A DNA stretch of 64,000 nucleotides from Candidatus Babelota bacterium (GCA_026388985.1 JAPLIS010000020.1:1-64000), one strand, 5' to 3'. Counted from the first letter of the stretch, positions 37,939 to 46,938 are shown. Made by a program: numbers and translations. The notes: generated by a model not told the origin, from the sequence alone.

Positions 37939-38703
37939 ATGACTCATCAAAATCAAATCTTACTTATAACTCTGATAAGCATAAGCATTGCTTCATCTAT
38001 CTTTATGTATAAAAAAAATAGCAACTCTTCGCAAGACATTAATTCAACTATTATTGTAGGTACCAATGCAGAATACCCCCCTTTTAGCTCTAGAGAAGAC
38101 AGCACCATAGTAGGGTTCGATATTGATATCATCAAAGAAGTGGTGTATCGGCTCGGCAAACAAATTGTCATAAAGGATATGCCTTTTGAAGCGCTTATTC
38201 CACAAATTCAACTCGGAAGTATTCATATAATTGCTGCTGGCATGACCCCATCGCCAGAACGTGCTCAACAGGTATTTTTTACTCTTCCTCATCTGGCTGA
38301 AGATCCACTCCTTATTTTAAGTACAAAAAACAACCCTATTGCCACCACTGATGAGTTGCGCAATAAACGAGTAGTAGTCAATGAAGGATTTACCGCGGAC
38401 TACTACATATCAAGCCTAAAAATACCACACATCATCCGCCTAGCTTCCATAGGAGAAGGATTATTGGCTCTGCAAAGCGATCGTGCTGATGCATTTGTCA
38501 CGGCACAAAGCGCTATTCAACCCTTCTTTGCTTTGCATGGCGAAAGTAACCTTGTTAAACATATAATTCCTGGCACACAGGAAGAGTATGCGCTGGTGAT
38601 ATCAAAAAAATATCCTGAACTGTACATGGGAATAACAAAAATAATGAACGACATGGAAAAAGATGGAACAATCAATCAAATAAAAAAGAAGTGGCATTTA
38701 TGA
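37939..38703 (+). CDS. Amino-acid ABC transporter substrate-binding protein
   Basis: This family 3 solute-binding protein has 254 aa from ATG 37939. An N-terminal hydrophobic anchor (residues 8-22) is followed by the binding domain beginning IIVGTNAEYPPFSS, with VGFDIDIIKEV and AAGMTPSPERA blocks typical of His/Gln/Arg-binding proteins. No lipobox cysteine, so it may be membrane-anchored. An upstream TTG (37852) is in frame but has no ribosome site. The stop overlaps the permease start. It feeds amino acids to the permease and ATPase encoded next, fitting a host-dependent metabolism. Confidence 0.9.
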   Translation: MTHQNQILLITLISISIASSIFMYKKNSNSSQDINSTIIVGTNAEYPPFSSREDSTIVGFDIDIIKEVVYRLGKQIVIKDMPFEALIPQIQLGSIHIIAAGMTPSPERAQQVFFTLPHLAEDPLLILSTKNNPIATTDELRNKRVVVNEGFTADYYISSLKIPHIIRLASIGEGLLALQSDRADAFVTAQSAIQPFFALHGESNLVKHIIPGTQEEYALVISKKYPELYMGITKIMNDMEKDGTINQIKKKWHL

Positions 38704-39359
38704 TAAACACAGAACTTGCTCTTACTTCTCTTCCCAGCCTCATAAGGGGCTCAATTGTTTCTCTTGAAATTGCCACGCTAAGTTGCTTTATAGGACTTAC
38801 CTTGGGCACCATTATTGGCTTAATCCAAGAATATGGCAACACTCTTATTCGCTGGATAGCTAATGTCTATGTCACTATTATTCGTGGTACACCAATGCTT
38901 ATACAAATTTTTATAGCCTATTACGTACTCCCGCAAATAGGTATTTCTATTCCTGAATTTTGGGCAGCAACACTTGCCATTGGGCTTAATAGTAGCGCAT
39001 ATATTAGCAGCATTATCCGATCAGGGATTGCCTCTGTTGGCAAAGGACAAATCGAAGCAGCACAGGTTCTTGGCTTTAGCACAGCGCAAACCATACAGCT
39101 TATTATTCTTCCTCAGGCGCTTCGAGTAGTGCTACCGTCACTGGGCAATGAATTCATTACTCTCATAAAAGATTCGGCACTTGCTTCTATTATTGGCGTA
39201 GTGGAGCTATCTAAAGAGGGTTCAATTATTAGAAGCCGAACCTATGACTCATTAACTATTTTTCCTATGGTTGCATTGCTGTACCTTATCATGACCACCA
39301 CACTTTCAATTGGCATGCACTATCTTGAAGAAAGGATGAATAAACATGCTGGCCATTAA
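38700..39359 (+). CDS. Amino-acid ABC transporter permease
   Basis: The HisM/GlnP-type inner-membrane permease has 219 aa. It has four to five hydrophobic helices and the signature IRGTPMLIQIFIAYYVLP, then GQIEAAQVLGFS and the EAA-like loop with LPQALRVVLPSLGNEFITL. Start ATG 38700 overlaps the stop of the binding-protein gene (ATGA); a GTG nine bases upstream is also in frame. The 3' end overlaps the ATPase gene by 14 bases. A single permease gene suggests a homodimer. Confidence 0.92.
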   Translation: MINTELALTSLPSLIRGSIVSLEIATLSCFIGLTLGTIIGLIQEYGNTLIRWIANVYVTIIRGTPMLIQIFIAYYVLPQIGISIPEFWAATLAIGLNSSAYISSIIRSGIASVGKGQIEAAQVLGFSTAQTIQLIILPQALRVVLPSLGNEFITLIKDSALASIIGVVELSKEGSIIRSRTYDSLTIFPMVALLYLIMTTTLSIGMHYLEERMNKHAGH

Positions 39360-40068
39360 AAATGTATATAAATTATATGCGGGTAAAACAATACTACATA
39401 ATATGTCTCTTTCTGTAGATCGTGGTGAAATTGCATTACTGCTTGGCCCTTCTGGTGTGGGCAAATCAACATTACTTCGTATATTAAACAATTTAGAAAC
39501 TATAGACTCTGGCATCATAACTGTTGATGGTAAGCCACTTGATCTTACCAAAGTGAATACAACCCATACTGTTGGGATGGTGTTTCAGCAGTTCAATCTT
39601 TTTGAACATTTAACCGTGATACAAAATATTACATTGGCACTTGAAAAAGTTATACATAAAACACACGAGCAAGCTCTGGCTATTGCCCACAAACTTCTGA
39701 CACATTATGGCCTTGATCAAAAGGCTGACTCCTTTGTATCTCGTCTATCAGGTGGACAAAAACAACGCCTTGCTATAGCACGTGCGGTAGCTCTTAAGCC
39801 TACTATTATTTGCATGGATGAACCAACATCAGCGCTTGACCCCTTGCTTACTACGCATGTTGCCAACACTATTACCGAACTTGCTCATGAAAAATATATT
39901 ATACTAATTGCCTCACACGATACAGCACTACTTGATAAATTGAACTGTACCATTTACCTACTAGGTGAAAATGGCATCGTGCAAACTGCTTTATCTCAAG
40001 ACTTTAGAGGCAATCCAGAAAAATTTCCTCTGATACATTCATTTGTAAGCGGCTCGATACAACCATAA
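39346..40068 (+). CDS. Amino-acid ABC transporter ATPase (GlnQ-like)
   Basis: The 240-aa ABC ATPase has Walker A GPSGVGKST, Q-loop VFQQFNLF, signature LSGGQKQR, Walker B IICMDEPTSALDP and the H-loop ASHD. The QQFNLF..LTVIQN pattern is typical of polar amino-acid importers. It completes a three-gene importer operon: binding protein, permease, ATPase. Confidence 0.93.
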   Translation: MLAIKNVYKLYAGKTILHNMSLSVDRGEIALLLGPSGVGKSTLLRILNNLETIDSGIITVDGKPLDLTKVNTTHTVGMVFQQFNLFEHLTVIQNITLALEKVIHKTHEQALAIAHKLLTHYGLDQKADSFVSRLSGGQKQRLAIARAVALKPTIICMDEPTSALDPLLTTHVANTITELAHEKYIILIASHDTALLDKLNCTIYLLGENGIVQTALSQDFRGNPEKFPLIHSFVSGSIQP

Positions 40069-40118
40069 ATAAAATTTTGTCATGTATTACATCGATCATT
40101 AGACCTCTATATCGAGTC

Positions 40119-40147
40119 TTGACATTACTACTTCGGCTTGCTAACTT
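40119..40147 (+). promoter_or_regulatory. Good sigma70-type promoter in an intergenic gap
   Basis: TTGACA (40119-40124), exactly 17 bases, then TAACTT (40142-40147). No ORF with a ribosome site starts downstream before the terminator at 40257, so it may drive a small RNA. Confidence 0.5.
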
Positions 40148-40153
40148 TGTACG

Positions 40154-40257
40154 GAAATAAATATAAATTCTTTTTAAAAAAGTCCCTAAAAGAACAATAC
40201 TTTATGTATTGTTCACCCCCTAACCCTTCAGCTTGTTTCAAGTTGAAGGGATTTTTT
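40154..40257 (+). ncRNA. Candidate small RNA with two hairpins
   Basis: From the expected start of the promoter at 40119 the transcript would be about 100 nt. It would fold a 9-bp hairpin (GAACAATAC 40192-40200 with GTATTGTTC 40206-40214) and end at a 12-bp terminator hairpin with a T7 run. No family recognised. The 3' part is antisense to the end of the PilO-like gene. Confidence 0.35.
40224..40257. terminator. Terminator between importer operon and PilO-like gene
   Basis: CCCTTCAGCTTG (40224-40235) pairs with CAAGTTGAAGGG (40239-40250), one G-T wobble, followed by ATTTTTTT. It can serve the plus strand; it overlaps the last codons of the convergent minus gene. Confidence 0.75.
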
Positions 40258-40828
40258 TATCTTTTAAGCAAATGCTATGCATATCAGCTGTTAAATGGAA
40301 TAATGCATCATCTCTACGATCAATCCGAACGTGTGAACATTGGATCATTTTTTTTGATGCTTTAATATGAGAAAAAAACTGCTGAATGGAATCCATGGTA
40401 CCTGTTACATCTACATGAACTATATGTTTTATATACCAGCCTTTATCTAAACATTTGCCAGCAGTGCACCCTGTAAGATAAAGACCTGACTTTTTAATAT
40501 ATTTTATTATCTCAATCATGCGAGACTGGGTGATTACCTTTTCAGACAATGGTGCGCAGTATGGATGCACAAAATCATGAAATTCATCTATAGCATTTTG
40601 GGCAGTCGCGCATTCTTGTTCAATACAAGAGGTCTGCACTCCTTGCGCATGCAATGAAGCTATATCCGTGCGATATCGTTCAATAAAAAAATCGTTTTTT
40701 GAGTATAAAACATAAAACCAAAAAAACCACAAAGCCGAAATACTAATACTAGTGACAAAAAAACGATAAATAACGTTTAATTGAATAGCCCATGAATAAA
40801 AGGCATTAGTACGTGGTATAAAATACAT
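40238..40828 (-). CDS. PilO/GspM-like membrane protein
   Basis: The 196-aa product has one N-terminal transmembrane helix (about residues 24-43), a coiled-coil-like stretch, and a small ferredoxin-like domain. That domain's pattern, IKHIVHVDVTGTMDSIQQFFSHIK, is typical of PilO: a beta strand, V.G....I..FL..I. This is the usual shape of inner-membrane scaffold proteins of type IV pili and type II secretion. It carries unusual Cys residues (CIEQEC, C..GKC). It is downstream of the M23 peptidase gene by 28 bases on the same strand. Assigned by fold-like pattern only. Confidence 0.5.
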   Translation of the reverse strand: MYFIPRTNAFYSWAIQLNVIYRFFVTSISISALWFFWFYVLYSKNDFFIERYRTDIASLHAQGVQTSCIEQECATAQNAIDEFHDFVHPYCAPLSEKVITQSRMIEIIKYIKKSGLYLTGCTAGKCLDKGWYIKHIVHVDVTGTMDSIQQFFSHIKASKKMIQCSHVRIDRRDDALFHLTADMHSICLKDKKIPST

Positions 40829-40856
40829 TGCTTATTACTCTCCGCCTTGTTAACAA

Positions 40857-42056
40857 CTAAAAAGTTGTTTTAGTCCACTGCATAGGATCAACTGGCACAT
40901 TATTTATTCTCATTTCCCAATGAAGATGATATCCGCTTGCATAACCCGTTTTACCTAAATAGCCCAGCGGTCTTCCTTTGGTTATTGTGTCCCCCACATT
41001 AATAGATGGCGCAAAATCTTCTAAGTGAAAAAACAATGATATAATGCCCCAACCATGATCAATGATAACTGAATTACCGCTCAATGCGAATCTCTTTTTC
41101 ATAACCACTATACCATCTTGTGGTGCCCACACAACACTTTTTGGCATATTAATTACATCGACTGCTCTGTGCGCATAGCGACCTCGATGCTGAGTTGTAC
41201 GAATAGTCCCAAAATCACAGGTAATACGAGCTATATCTATTGGGGTACAAAATGATCCCCGCCATAATTTTTCACGCGGAGATTGATCCACTATTTCCTT
41301 AATTTCATTCTCAAACAGGGCACTGTCATTTCCCAAGGCTTCTTCTTCTTTAACTTTTTCTGCACTAATATGTAAAAATTCTTTTTTAAAGGGAAAAGCA
41401 ATTACTTGAAATCTATTGTCAAGACACAATGAATTACCCACCTTATCTACTAGATCAACCGTGGCCAAGTATTCATTAGGCTGCTCTTCACAAGAGATAG
41501 GAACATAGCACTCATAAATAAAGGAACCTTTTGATTCAGGAAAACATTCATATTTATTTGAAAGTACCGACGCAAAAGCATGATCAACCTCTTTGTTAGC
41601 CTGAAATTGCACATGTAGAGTTCTGCCCTGCAAAACTTTTTGCGTTGCATCTGTTCGTACCAATGCTGCCTGTAAAGGGATATTGTCTACAAAAAATGAC
41701 CGTTTTAAGCATATTCTGTTTTTGTGATAAGTTGTATCAACACACTCAACCACCAATTCATGCGCGCCATTTGCTATTGTTTTTGTGGGAAGAATAAAAG
41801 GATGATCTTCCTGTCTGTATACCATATTAAACTTAGTAACCAATGGCTTACCGTCAAGAAGTAATGATATTTCTCCTTTTTTGCTGCTCAATAAGCTACA
41901 CTGCACATCCCCAGCGCACCATTGCCCCTGTTCAAGCCCTACTATTTGCAAATGCGGTTCTTGTATATCAAAGAAATAGGTGTATGTTGCCCAACCAAAC
42001 CATACAAAAAAAACAGATAAAAAAAATATAATGAGGTGACGAATTCTCAATGCCAT
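40857..42056 (-). CDS. M23-family (LytM) metallopeptidase, membrane-anchored
   Basis: The 399-aa product has an N-terminal transmembrane segment (residues 5-24), about 230 residues of beta-rich Ig-like sequence, and a C-terminal lysostaphin-type domain. The zinc ligands are in H-x3-D (YAHRAVD) and H-x-H (GYHLHWEMR), with GNSVIIDHGWGIISLFFHL between. The active residues are all present. It would cut peptidoglycan cross-links in the periplasm or regulate such enzymes. It is first in a two-gene unit with the PilO-like gene. Confidence 0.9.
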   Translation of the reverse strand: MALRIRHLIIFFLSVFFVWFGWATYTYFFDIQEPHLQIVGLEQGQWCAGDVQCSLLSSKKGEISLLLDGKPLVTKFNMVYRQEDHPFILPTKTIANGAHELVVECVDTTYHKNRICLKRSFFVDNIPLQAALVRTDATQKVLQGRTLHVQFQANKEVDHAFASVLSNKYECFPESKGSFIYECYVPISCEEQPNEYLATVDLVDKVGNSLCLDNRFQVIAFPFKKEFLHISAEKVKEEEALGNDSALFENEIKEIVDQSPREKLWRGSFCTPIDIARITCDFGTIRTTQHRGRYAHRAVDVINMPKSVVWAPQDGIVVMKKRFALSGNSVIIDHGWGIISLFFHLEDFAPSINVGDTITKGRPLGYLGKTGYASGYHLHWEMRINNVPVDPMQWTKTTF

Positions 42057-42171
42057 GATAATCCTAAAAATATATAAATCACATTTGTAGACTTTGTAAA
42101 ATCTATTTCATTATACTGACTTTTATATTGCGCGTAAATGCATCAATATCGCATAACAAGGCATAAAACAA

Positions 42172-43317
42172 ATGAATACATTTAATCATTTACCTATACT
42201 GTTAATATTTGTACTTTTTATACCTCATCAGCCACTCTATGCGTATAAAAAAGGAGTTATTGTAGCCGTTTCTATCGGCATAAGTGCTGCCGGACTGTAT
42301 GGATTTTATCGATGGCTACGAACCGAAGAAACATTCAATCCAACCATAGATAACCTCAACACCCTTACGTTTAAGACCGCCCATCAAGCTAACCTCAGCC
42401 TTGATCAACAACAAGACCCTCTTATTTCTTCAATGAACATTGATCAACTCGTAATAAAAATAAACAAAAATAAAACCCCACAACAAGCTCATATTCTTGT
42501 CCCCCCTCAGGAGATGGGCAATGCAAAAACAGTACTGGTTCAAAAAGGAATAACTACTACCCTTCAAGACCCCACTGTTTTTATTTTTTCTCGCGGCTAT
42601 GCTCGCACCAACACTCCCGGCACGAATGACAATATGCTTCAAGTGGGTGGTTGCGCCATGGCTGCCTATATGCCAATACAAGATAATATTATTAATAACG
42701 CTCCTTGCATTACATTTGACTATCCTGACCGTCGCCGCTGCTTTAATTTTGGTCAAAACAAAGATGTGCAATGCTTAAAACTTATTCATGAACATACACT
42801 CAAACAAAACCCTAATGCGAATATTATATTGGTTGGAGATTGTCGCGGAGCAAAAACAATACTTAACTTTGCCACACAAAAACCAAAAAATATTAAAGCA
42901 TTAGTCCTTCTTTCTCCCTTTTTTTCAGCACACCAATTAACTGAACAAGTTGCTCAGAACTATCTTTCGTGGTTGCCTTGTTCTTCTGGGTTCTTGCATA
43001 ATTTTTTTAAGCTATGGTTTCCAAGCTATAATCCCGACACTGACAAGCTATTTGCCGCCAACATAACCTCTATTTCTCAAGATATACCGCTTTTTATTGC
43101 TCATCGCAATAGAGATACGCTCGTTTCAACAGAACAAGTTGTCGACTTTATAGCTACACTGCGCAAAGCAGAACACAAAAATATTCACCTTGTAACAACG
43201 GATGATGCAACCGCCCGCCACAGCCGCCTTACACCAGTAAAAATGGTTCAGCAAGAAGTGAATCGCTTTTTTTTCACCTACAATCTCCCCCATAACCCTG
43301 CCCTCCTGACCAGCTAA
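42172..43317 (+). CDS. Exported alpha/beta-hydrolase-like protein with Cys at the nucleophile position
   Basis: The 381-aa product has a signal peptide or anchor (residues 5-22) and a second hydrophobic segment (28-45). The alpha/beta core has IILVGDCRGAKTI where most hydrolases have G-x-S-x-G; here Cys takes the Ser position. Later a HRNRDTLVS segment (Asp) and a DATARHSRL segment (His) could supply the other catalytic residues. Cys nucleophiles are known in dienelactone-hydrolase-type enzymes. The substrate is unknown. It is a lone gene between the minus-strand peptidase and uvrC. Confidence 0.65.
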   Translation: MNTFNHLPILLIFVLFIPHQPLYAYKKGVIVAVSIGISAAGLYGFYRWLRTEETFNPTIDNLNTLTFKTAHQANLSLDQQQDPLISSMNIDQLVIKINKNKTPQQAHILVPPQEMGNAKTVLVQKGITTTLQDPTVFIFSRGYARTNTPGTNDNMLQVGGCAMAAYMPIQDNIINNAPCITFDYPDRRRCFNFGQNKDVQCLKLIHEHTLKQNPNANIILVGDCRGAKTILNFATQKPKNIKALVLLSPFFSAHQLTEQVAQNYLSWLPCSSGFLHNFFKLWFPSYNPDTDKLFAANITSISQDIPLFIAHRNRDTLVSTEQVVDFIATLRKAEHKNIHLVTTDDATARHSRLTPVKMVQQEVNRFFFTYNLPHNPALLTS

Positions 43318-43340
43318 ACAATATTTACAAGCTGAATACT

Positions 43341-43369
43341 TTGCTTGATGGTAAAAAGTATGCTATACT
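43341..43369 (+). promoter_or_regulatory. Promoter for uvrC
   Basis: TTGCTT (43341-43346), 17 bases, TATACT (43364-43369), about 39 bases upstream of ATG 43408. The best-looking promoter of the plus-strand housekeeping genes here. Confidence 0.55.
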
Positions 43370-43407
43370 ATAATTTATAGCTAAACTATAAAAAAAAGGG
43401 TTAAGTG

Positions 43408-44712
43408 ATGTCTCACAAGATATATGCAACATTCCCCAGCCTTCCCGGTGTATATCTCTTTAAGAATGCACAAGAAGAAGTATTGTATATTGGCAAAGCC
43501 TTATCCCTTAAAAATAGAGTCAGCTCTTACTTTCACCATCAAGCTACTGATTGGAAAATAGATGCGCTCATTAAAGAACATGAAACAGTTGAATATATTC
43601 TCACTAATACAGAAATTGAAGCATCTCTGCTAGAAGCCGAACTTATAAAAAGCCATCAGCCAAAATATAATATTCTTCTTAAAAGCGGACAACCTTTTGT
43701 TTATATCCTATTTACTGCCCATGCTATCCCTACCATAAAAATAGTGCGTAATAAAAATCAAAAGGGTCTTTACTTTGGACCATTTTTACACAAGCAACAA
43801 GCGCGTGCCGTATATCATTTTCTAATACAAACGTTTCGACTCAACCTATGTAATAAAAAAATTGCGCATGGCTGCCTAGATTATCACATTGGCACATGCC
43901 CCGGCAACTGCTTGCCACACTTTGATCCCCAGGATTATCTATTTCATTTGCAACTCGCACAAAATGTACTAAATGGCAAAGATAAAGAATTCACCCTTAA
44001 TATTCAAAAAAAAATTGCTGAATATAGCAACGTGCTTGCATTTGAAAAGGCTCAGCGTTTAAGTAACTATCTTGATAATTTGTATACTATTTTTACCACC
44101 ATTAAAGCTCGCTATTCCAGTAAAAAATTTGCCACCGATATATGCGCGGCAACAACCCCTCATAGCACCATAGTAGACGTCACGGCTGCGGCTACACTTG
44201 AACTGCAAAAAATCCTCAACAGCAAAAACCCCGTAAACACCATTGATTGTTTTGACATTTCACACTTTCAAGGCAAAAGCATTGTTGGTTCATGCATACG
44301 GTTTACCAATGGCAAACCAGACAAAAATAAATTTAGACGTTTTAAAATCTATGGAATTATAGAACAAAATGACTATGCTGCATTGCAAGAAATTGTTACC
44401 CGCAGGTATGCGCTGAGCACCGATATCCCTGACCTAATCTTAATTGATGGCGGGAAAGGTCAACTAAGCGCGGTAAAACATGTTTTTTCTCATACAAAAT
44501 GTGTTAGCTTGGCAAAAAAAGAAGAGCTTTTATTTAGCGACGCGCACCCTCACGGTTTTCCTCTTGACGTTCATACCGATGTGGGAAAATTGCTTATTTC
44601 TTTGCGTGACTATGCTCATCATTTTGCTATAACCTATCATCGGCTTGATCGCAAGAAGCAAGTTCGATCTCATCAAACTGCCGCGCTACCCGACTCACCT
44701 CAGCAAGATTAA
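43408..44712 (+). CDS. uvrC: Excinuclease ABC subunit C, short form lacking the HhH end
   Basis: This nucleotide-excision-repair nuclease has 434 aa against about 600 in most bacteria. Present: the GIY-YIG domain (GVYLFKNA, VLYIGKALSLKNRV, YFHHQ, ..EASLLEAELIK), the Cys cluster, the UVR region (NVLAFEKAQRL) and the RNase H-like domain (IDCFDISHFQGKSIVG, NDYAALQEIV, LILIDGGKGQL). The chain ends shortly after HRLDRKKQ; the C-terminal helix-hairpin-helix pair is missing. AAGGG is 7 bases before ATG 43408. Its 3' end overlaps the convergent gene by 86 bases. Confidence 0.9.
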   Translation: MSHKIYATFPSLPGVYLFKNAQEEVLYIGKALSLKNRVSSYFHHQATDWKIDALIKEHETVEYILTNTEIEASLLEAELIKSHQPKYNILLKSGQPFVYILFTAHAIPTIKIVRNKNQKGLYFGPFLHKQQARAVYHFLIQTFRLNLCNKKIAHGCLDYHIGTCPGNCLPHFDPQDYLFHLQLAQNVLNGKDKEFTLNIQKKIAEYSNVLAFEKAQRLSNYLDNLYTIFTTIKARYSSKKFATDICAATTPHSTIVDVTAAATLELQKILNSKNPVNTIDCFDISHFQGKSIVGSCIRFTNGKPDKNKFRRFKIYGIIEQNDYAALQEIVTRRYALSTDIPDLILIDGGKGQLSAVKHVFSHTKCVSLAKKEELLFSDAHPHGFPLDVHTDVGKLLISLRDYAHHFAITYHRLDRKKQVRSHQTAALPDSPQQD

Positions 44713-45304
44713 TACCATAGCGTACAATTTGCCCATATTTTTGTATAAAACTTTCAGCTTTTTTTTCATCAACCTTTAATTGCTCTAATGTATCGGCGTA
44801 AAAGGCATCATATTCCTCTTTTGATTCAGCTGTTTTAAACGCATATTGCAACTGCCTATGCTGTTTTTCTGTAATTTTTTGAACACCTAAGAGTTTTTGT
44901 AGATGAGATAACATTTGATCATGTAACATATACTTACCCCTATTAAAAGGTATACCTACATATTCATAGACTCGCTTGGGATCAATATCTGTACCCTGAA
45001 AGTTATGGCGCAAAGACGCGGCTACTTCACAACAAAAATCAGGACTTGTTCTGCGCATTAAAACAAACATAACATTTTTCTGTTGATCATAAGCGGCCTG
45101 CGCATCTAATGCTTTTTTTTTCATCTCTTTTGCTTGTTCCATCAGGTTATCTATTAACCTAAAAGCTGGCTCTTGGGTATCAACCAAACACCATGCATCC
45201 TGTCCATCGGAACAAAATAATTCTGGAGAAATATCTTCCATGCCATACGCAAACACACACACAAATGCCATCAATAAAATACCTATACGATAATTATTAT
45301 ACAT
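44627..45304 (-). CDS. Exported helical protein of unknown function
   Basis: The 225-aa product starts at ATG 45304 with AAAGGGAAA upstream; an earlier in-frame ATG at 45346 would bury the signal peptide. The signal peptide covers residues 1-21 (ending VFAYGME). The rest is helical and charged (KEMKKKALDAQAAYDQQ, EEYDAFYADTLEQLKVDEKK), with a few Cys. No family recognised. The last 86 bases lie antisense to the end of uvrC. Confidence 0.7.
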   Translation of the reverse strand: MYNNYRIGILLMAFVCVFAYGMEDISPELFCSDGQDAWCLVDTQEPAFRLIDNLMEQAKEMKKKALDAQAAYDQQKNVMFVLMRRTSPDFCCEVAASLRHNFQGTDIDPKRVYEYVGIPFNRGKYMLHDQMLSHLQKLLGVQKITEKQHRQLQYAFKTAESKEEYDAFYADTLEQLKVDEKKAESFIQKYGQIVRYGINLAEVSRVARQFDEIELASCDQADDRL

Positions 45305-45479
45305 GTTTTTTCCCTTTTTAATTTGCGTATCGCTCACCCTTTTCATTCCATTACTCTACACCATTTTTAAAGCAAGACCCACTAACTTTCTTTACGCTTT
45401 GCTAAACACTCTATAATCTTAGCTTTAAGACATGTTCTGATCGGACAATAGTGCTAGCAATCATTAATTAAATATAGTG

Positions 45480-45709
45480 CAATTATTCTTGCAAGCAGAA
45501 CCTGGCAGAGATTTAGCCCATGGCGAAAATAAATATGCTTCTGTTCATGAAGATAGAAATCTAAAAAAAATAACCAACTTAGTAAAATAAACAAAGCCCT
45601 ATTCCTTGCTAAAGATATAAAAAAAGTTTTTGAAAAATTCAATCTTACCTTGAAAGTTCGAGCAGAACAACACCCTAAACGACAAGCCTTGCTCTCGGCG
45701 GCTCTATAA
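45480..45709 (+). pseudogene. Frameshifted gene remnant, unknown family
   Basis: One frame reads QLFLQAEPGRDLAHGENKY and stops at 45588-45590. A shifted frame then reads LAKDIKKVFEKFNLTL and KVRAEQHPKRQALL to TAA at 45707-45709. Two short coding-like pieces in different frames with no start suggest a decayed gene. The first piece resembles the remnant at 36439-36564. Confidence 0.4.
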
Positions 45710-45749
45710 AAACAATTACGATCAAGACTGAATCCAGATTATATATTTT

Positions 45750-45778
45750 TTTACACCATGCACACAAGATGGTATATC
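45750..45778 (+). promoter_or_regulatory. Possible promoter for tpiA operon
   Basis: TTTACA (45750-45755), 17 bases, TATATC (45773-45778), about 62 bases before tpiA. Moderate match. Confidence 0.4.
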
Positions 45779-45840
45779 TATCATGTATATCTCAATAAAA
45801 GCTAAAATGCGCACGCTTACAAAGCTCAATTAAAAAAAAT

Positions 45841-46617
45841 ATGAATATAAAAAAACGAATATTTGTTGCTAACTGGAAGATGAACATGTGTTTTTATAAA
45901 GCACAAACATTTATAAAAACACATCTATCAGCGCTGGAAATTATGGCGCAAAAACAAAATACTACAATTATTGTATGTCCATCGTTTATATCTCTTACAG
46001 ATGCATGCGCTCAAACGCGCTTAACAGCTATAAAAATTGGCGCTCAAAACTGCTCTCAACACTCTCAAGGCGCCTACACGGGAGAAGTTGACGCCATATC
46101 CATTGCTCAGGCCGGCTGCACGTATGTTATTATTGGTCACTCAGAACGGCGGAATCATTACCACGAAAACAATGAGATTTTAGGCCAAAAAGTTGCCTGC
46201 CTGCTTGAAAACAATCTTATACCAATCATCTGCATAGGCGAAACGCTCAACGATTACATTAATGGCCTTACTTTTGAAGTGCTACAACAACAACTAGAGC
46301 CCCTTTTTGTACATGCTCAACAAGCACAAGAGCTTATTATCGCTTATGAACCAGTCTGGTCAATTGGCACTAGTGTCACTCCTGATACTAACTATCTAGA
46401 AAAAGTGTTTACCTGGCTTGCAAACAAAACTGCAAAAATAGCGCCTAAAGCCGCTATCAATTTACTGTATGGGGGCAGCGTAGATGAAAACAATGCCTCA
46501 AAAATAATCCGCATTTTTCACATAAATGGTTTTCTTATTGGTAATGCGAGTCTAAATTTTCAAAAATTTCAAAATATAGTATCATCAAGTGATGATACAG
46601 TTACAACAATAAAATAG
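45841..46617 (+). CDS. tpiA: Triosephosphate isomerase
   Basis: This glycolytic enzyme interconverts DHAP and glyceraldehyde-3-phosphate. The 258-aa length is normal. Catalytic residues are visible: Lys in NWKMN, His in VIIGHSERR, Glu in AYEPVWSIGTS. The flexible loop 6 reads WSIGTS where most have W(A)IGTG. GGS near the C-terminus (YGGSV) binds phosphate. It is followed by secG, a common arrangement. With eno in this window it shows at least part of lower glycolysis is kept. Confidence 0.95.
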   Translation: MNIKKRIFVANWKMNMCFYKAQTFIKTHLSALEIMAQKQNTTIIVCPSFISLTDACAQTRLTAIKIGAQNCSQHSQGAYTGEVDAISIAQAGCTYVIIGHSERRNHYHENNEILGQKVACLLENNLIPIICIGETLNDYINGLTFEVLQQQLEPLFVHAQQAQELIIAYEPVWSIGTSVTPDTNYLEKVFTWLANKTAKIAPKAAINLLYGGSVDENNASKIIRIFHINGFLIGNASLNFQKFQNIVSSSDDTVTTIK

Positions 46618-46629
46618 GAAGAATGTATA

Positions 46630-46938
46630 ATGTTATATGAATTATTAATTACCGGTTATGTATTTGTGTGTGTTTTGCTCGTCTTTTTAATTCTTATCCA
46701 AAAAGGCAAAGGAAGTGCTGGATTTGGCGTTTTTGGCTCTAGTTCTCAGGTGCTTTTTGGTGGTTCAGGAGGTCAAGATATCTTTCAAAAAGCAACTTGG
46801 ACCCTCGGTGCATTATTCATGCTTGGCTCATTTACACTTTCCATCATGAAAACAAAACAAAGTCAATCTTTGAGCTATGCAAAAACCGTTCAACAAGCAG
46901 CACCTACATCACAACCAACATCTGACCTTAAAGAATAA
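46630..46938 (+). CDS. secG: Protein translocase subunit SecG
   Basis: This small SecYEG subunit has 102 aa. It has two transmembrane helices (about 4-22 and 52-72), the central GKGSAGFGVFGSSS loop and a GSGGQDIFQKATW segment, the family signature. It supports Sec export, the likely first step for the many signal-peptide proteins here. It is directly followed by mlaE with no gap. Confidence 0.93.
   Translation: MLYELLITGYVFVCVLLVFLILIQKGKGSAGFGVFGSSSQVLFGGSGGQDIFQKATWTLGALFMLGSFTLSIMKTKQSQSLSYAKTVQQAAPTSQPTSDLKE

Noticed and set aside
40138-40365. 75-aa plus-strand frame
   Set aside because: Covers a terminator and runs antisense into the PilO-like gene; no ribosome site.
45454-45642. 62-aa minus-strand frame
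   Set aside because: Lies opposite the decayed plus-strand remnant; hydrophobic by antisense chance, with no start signals.
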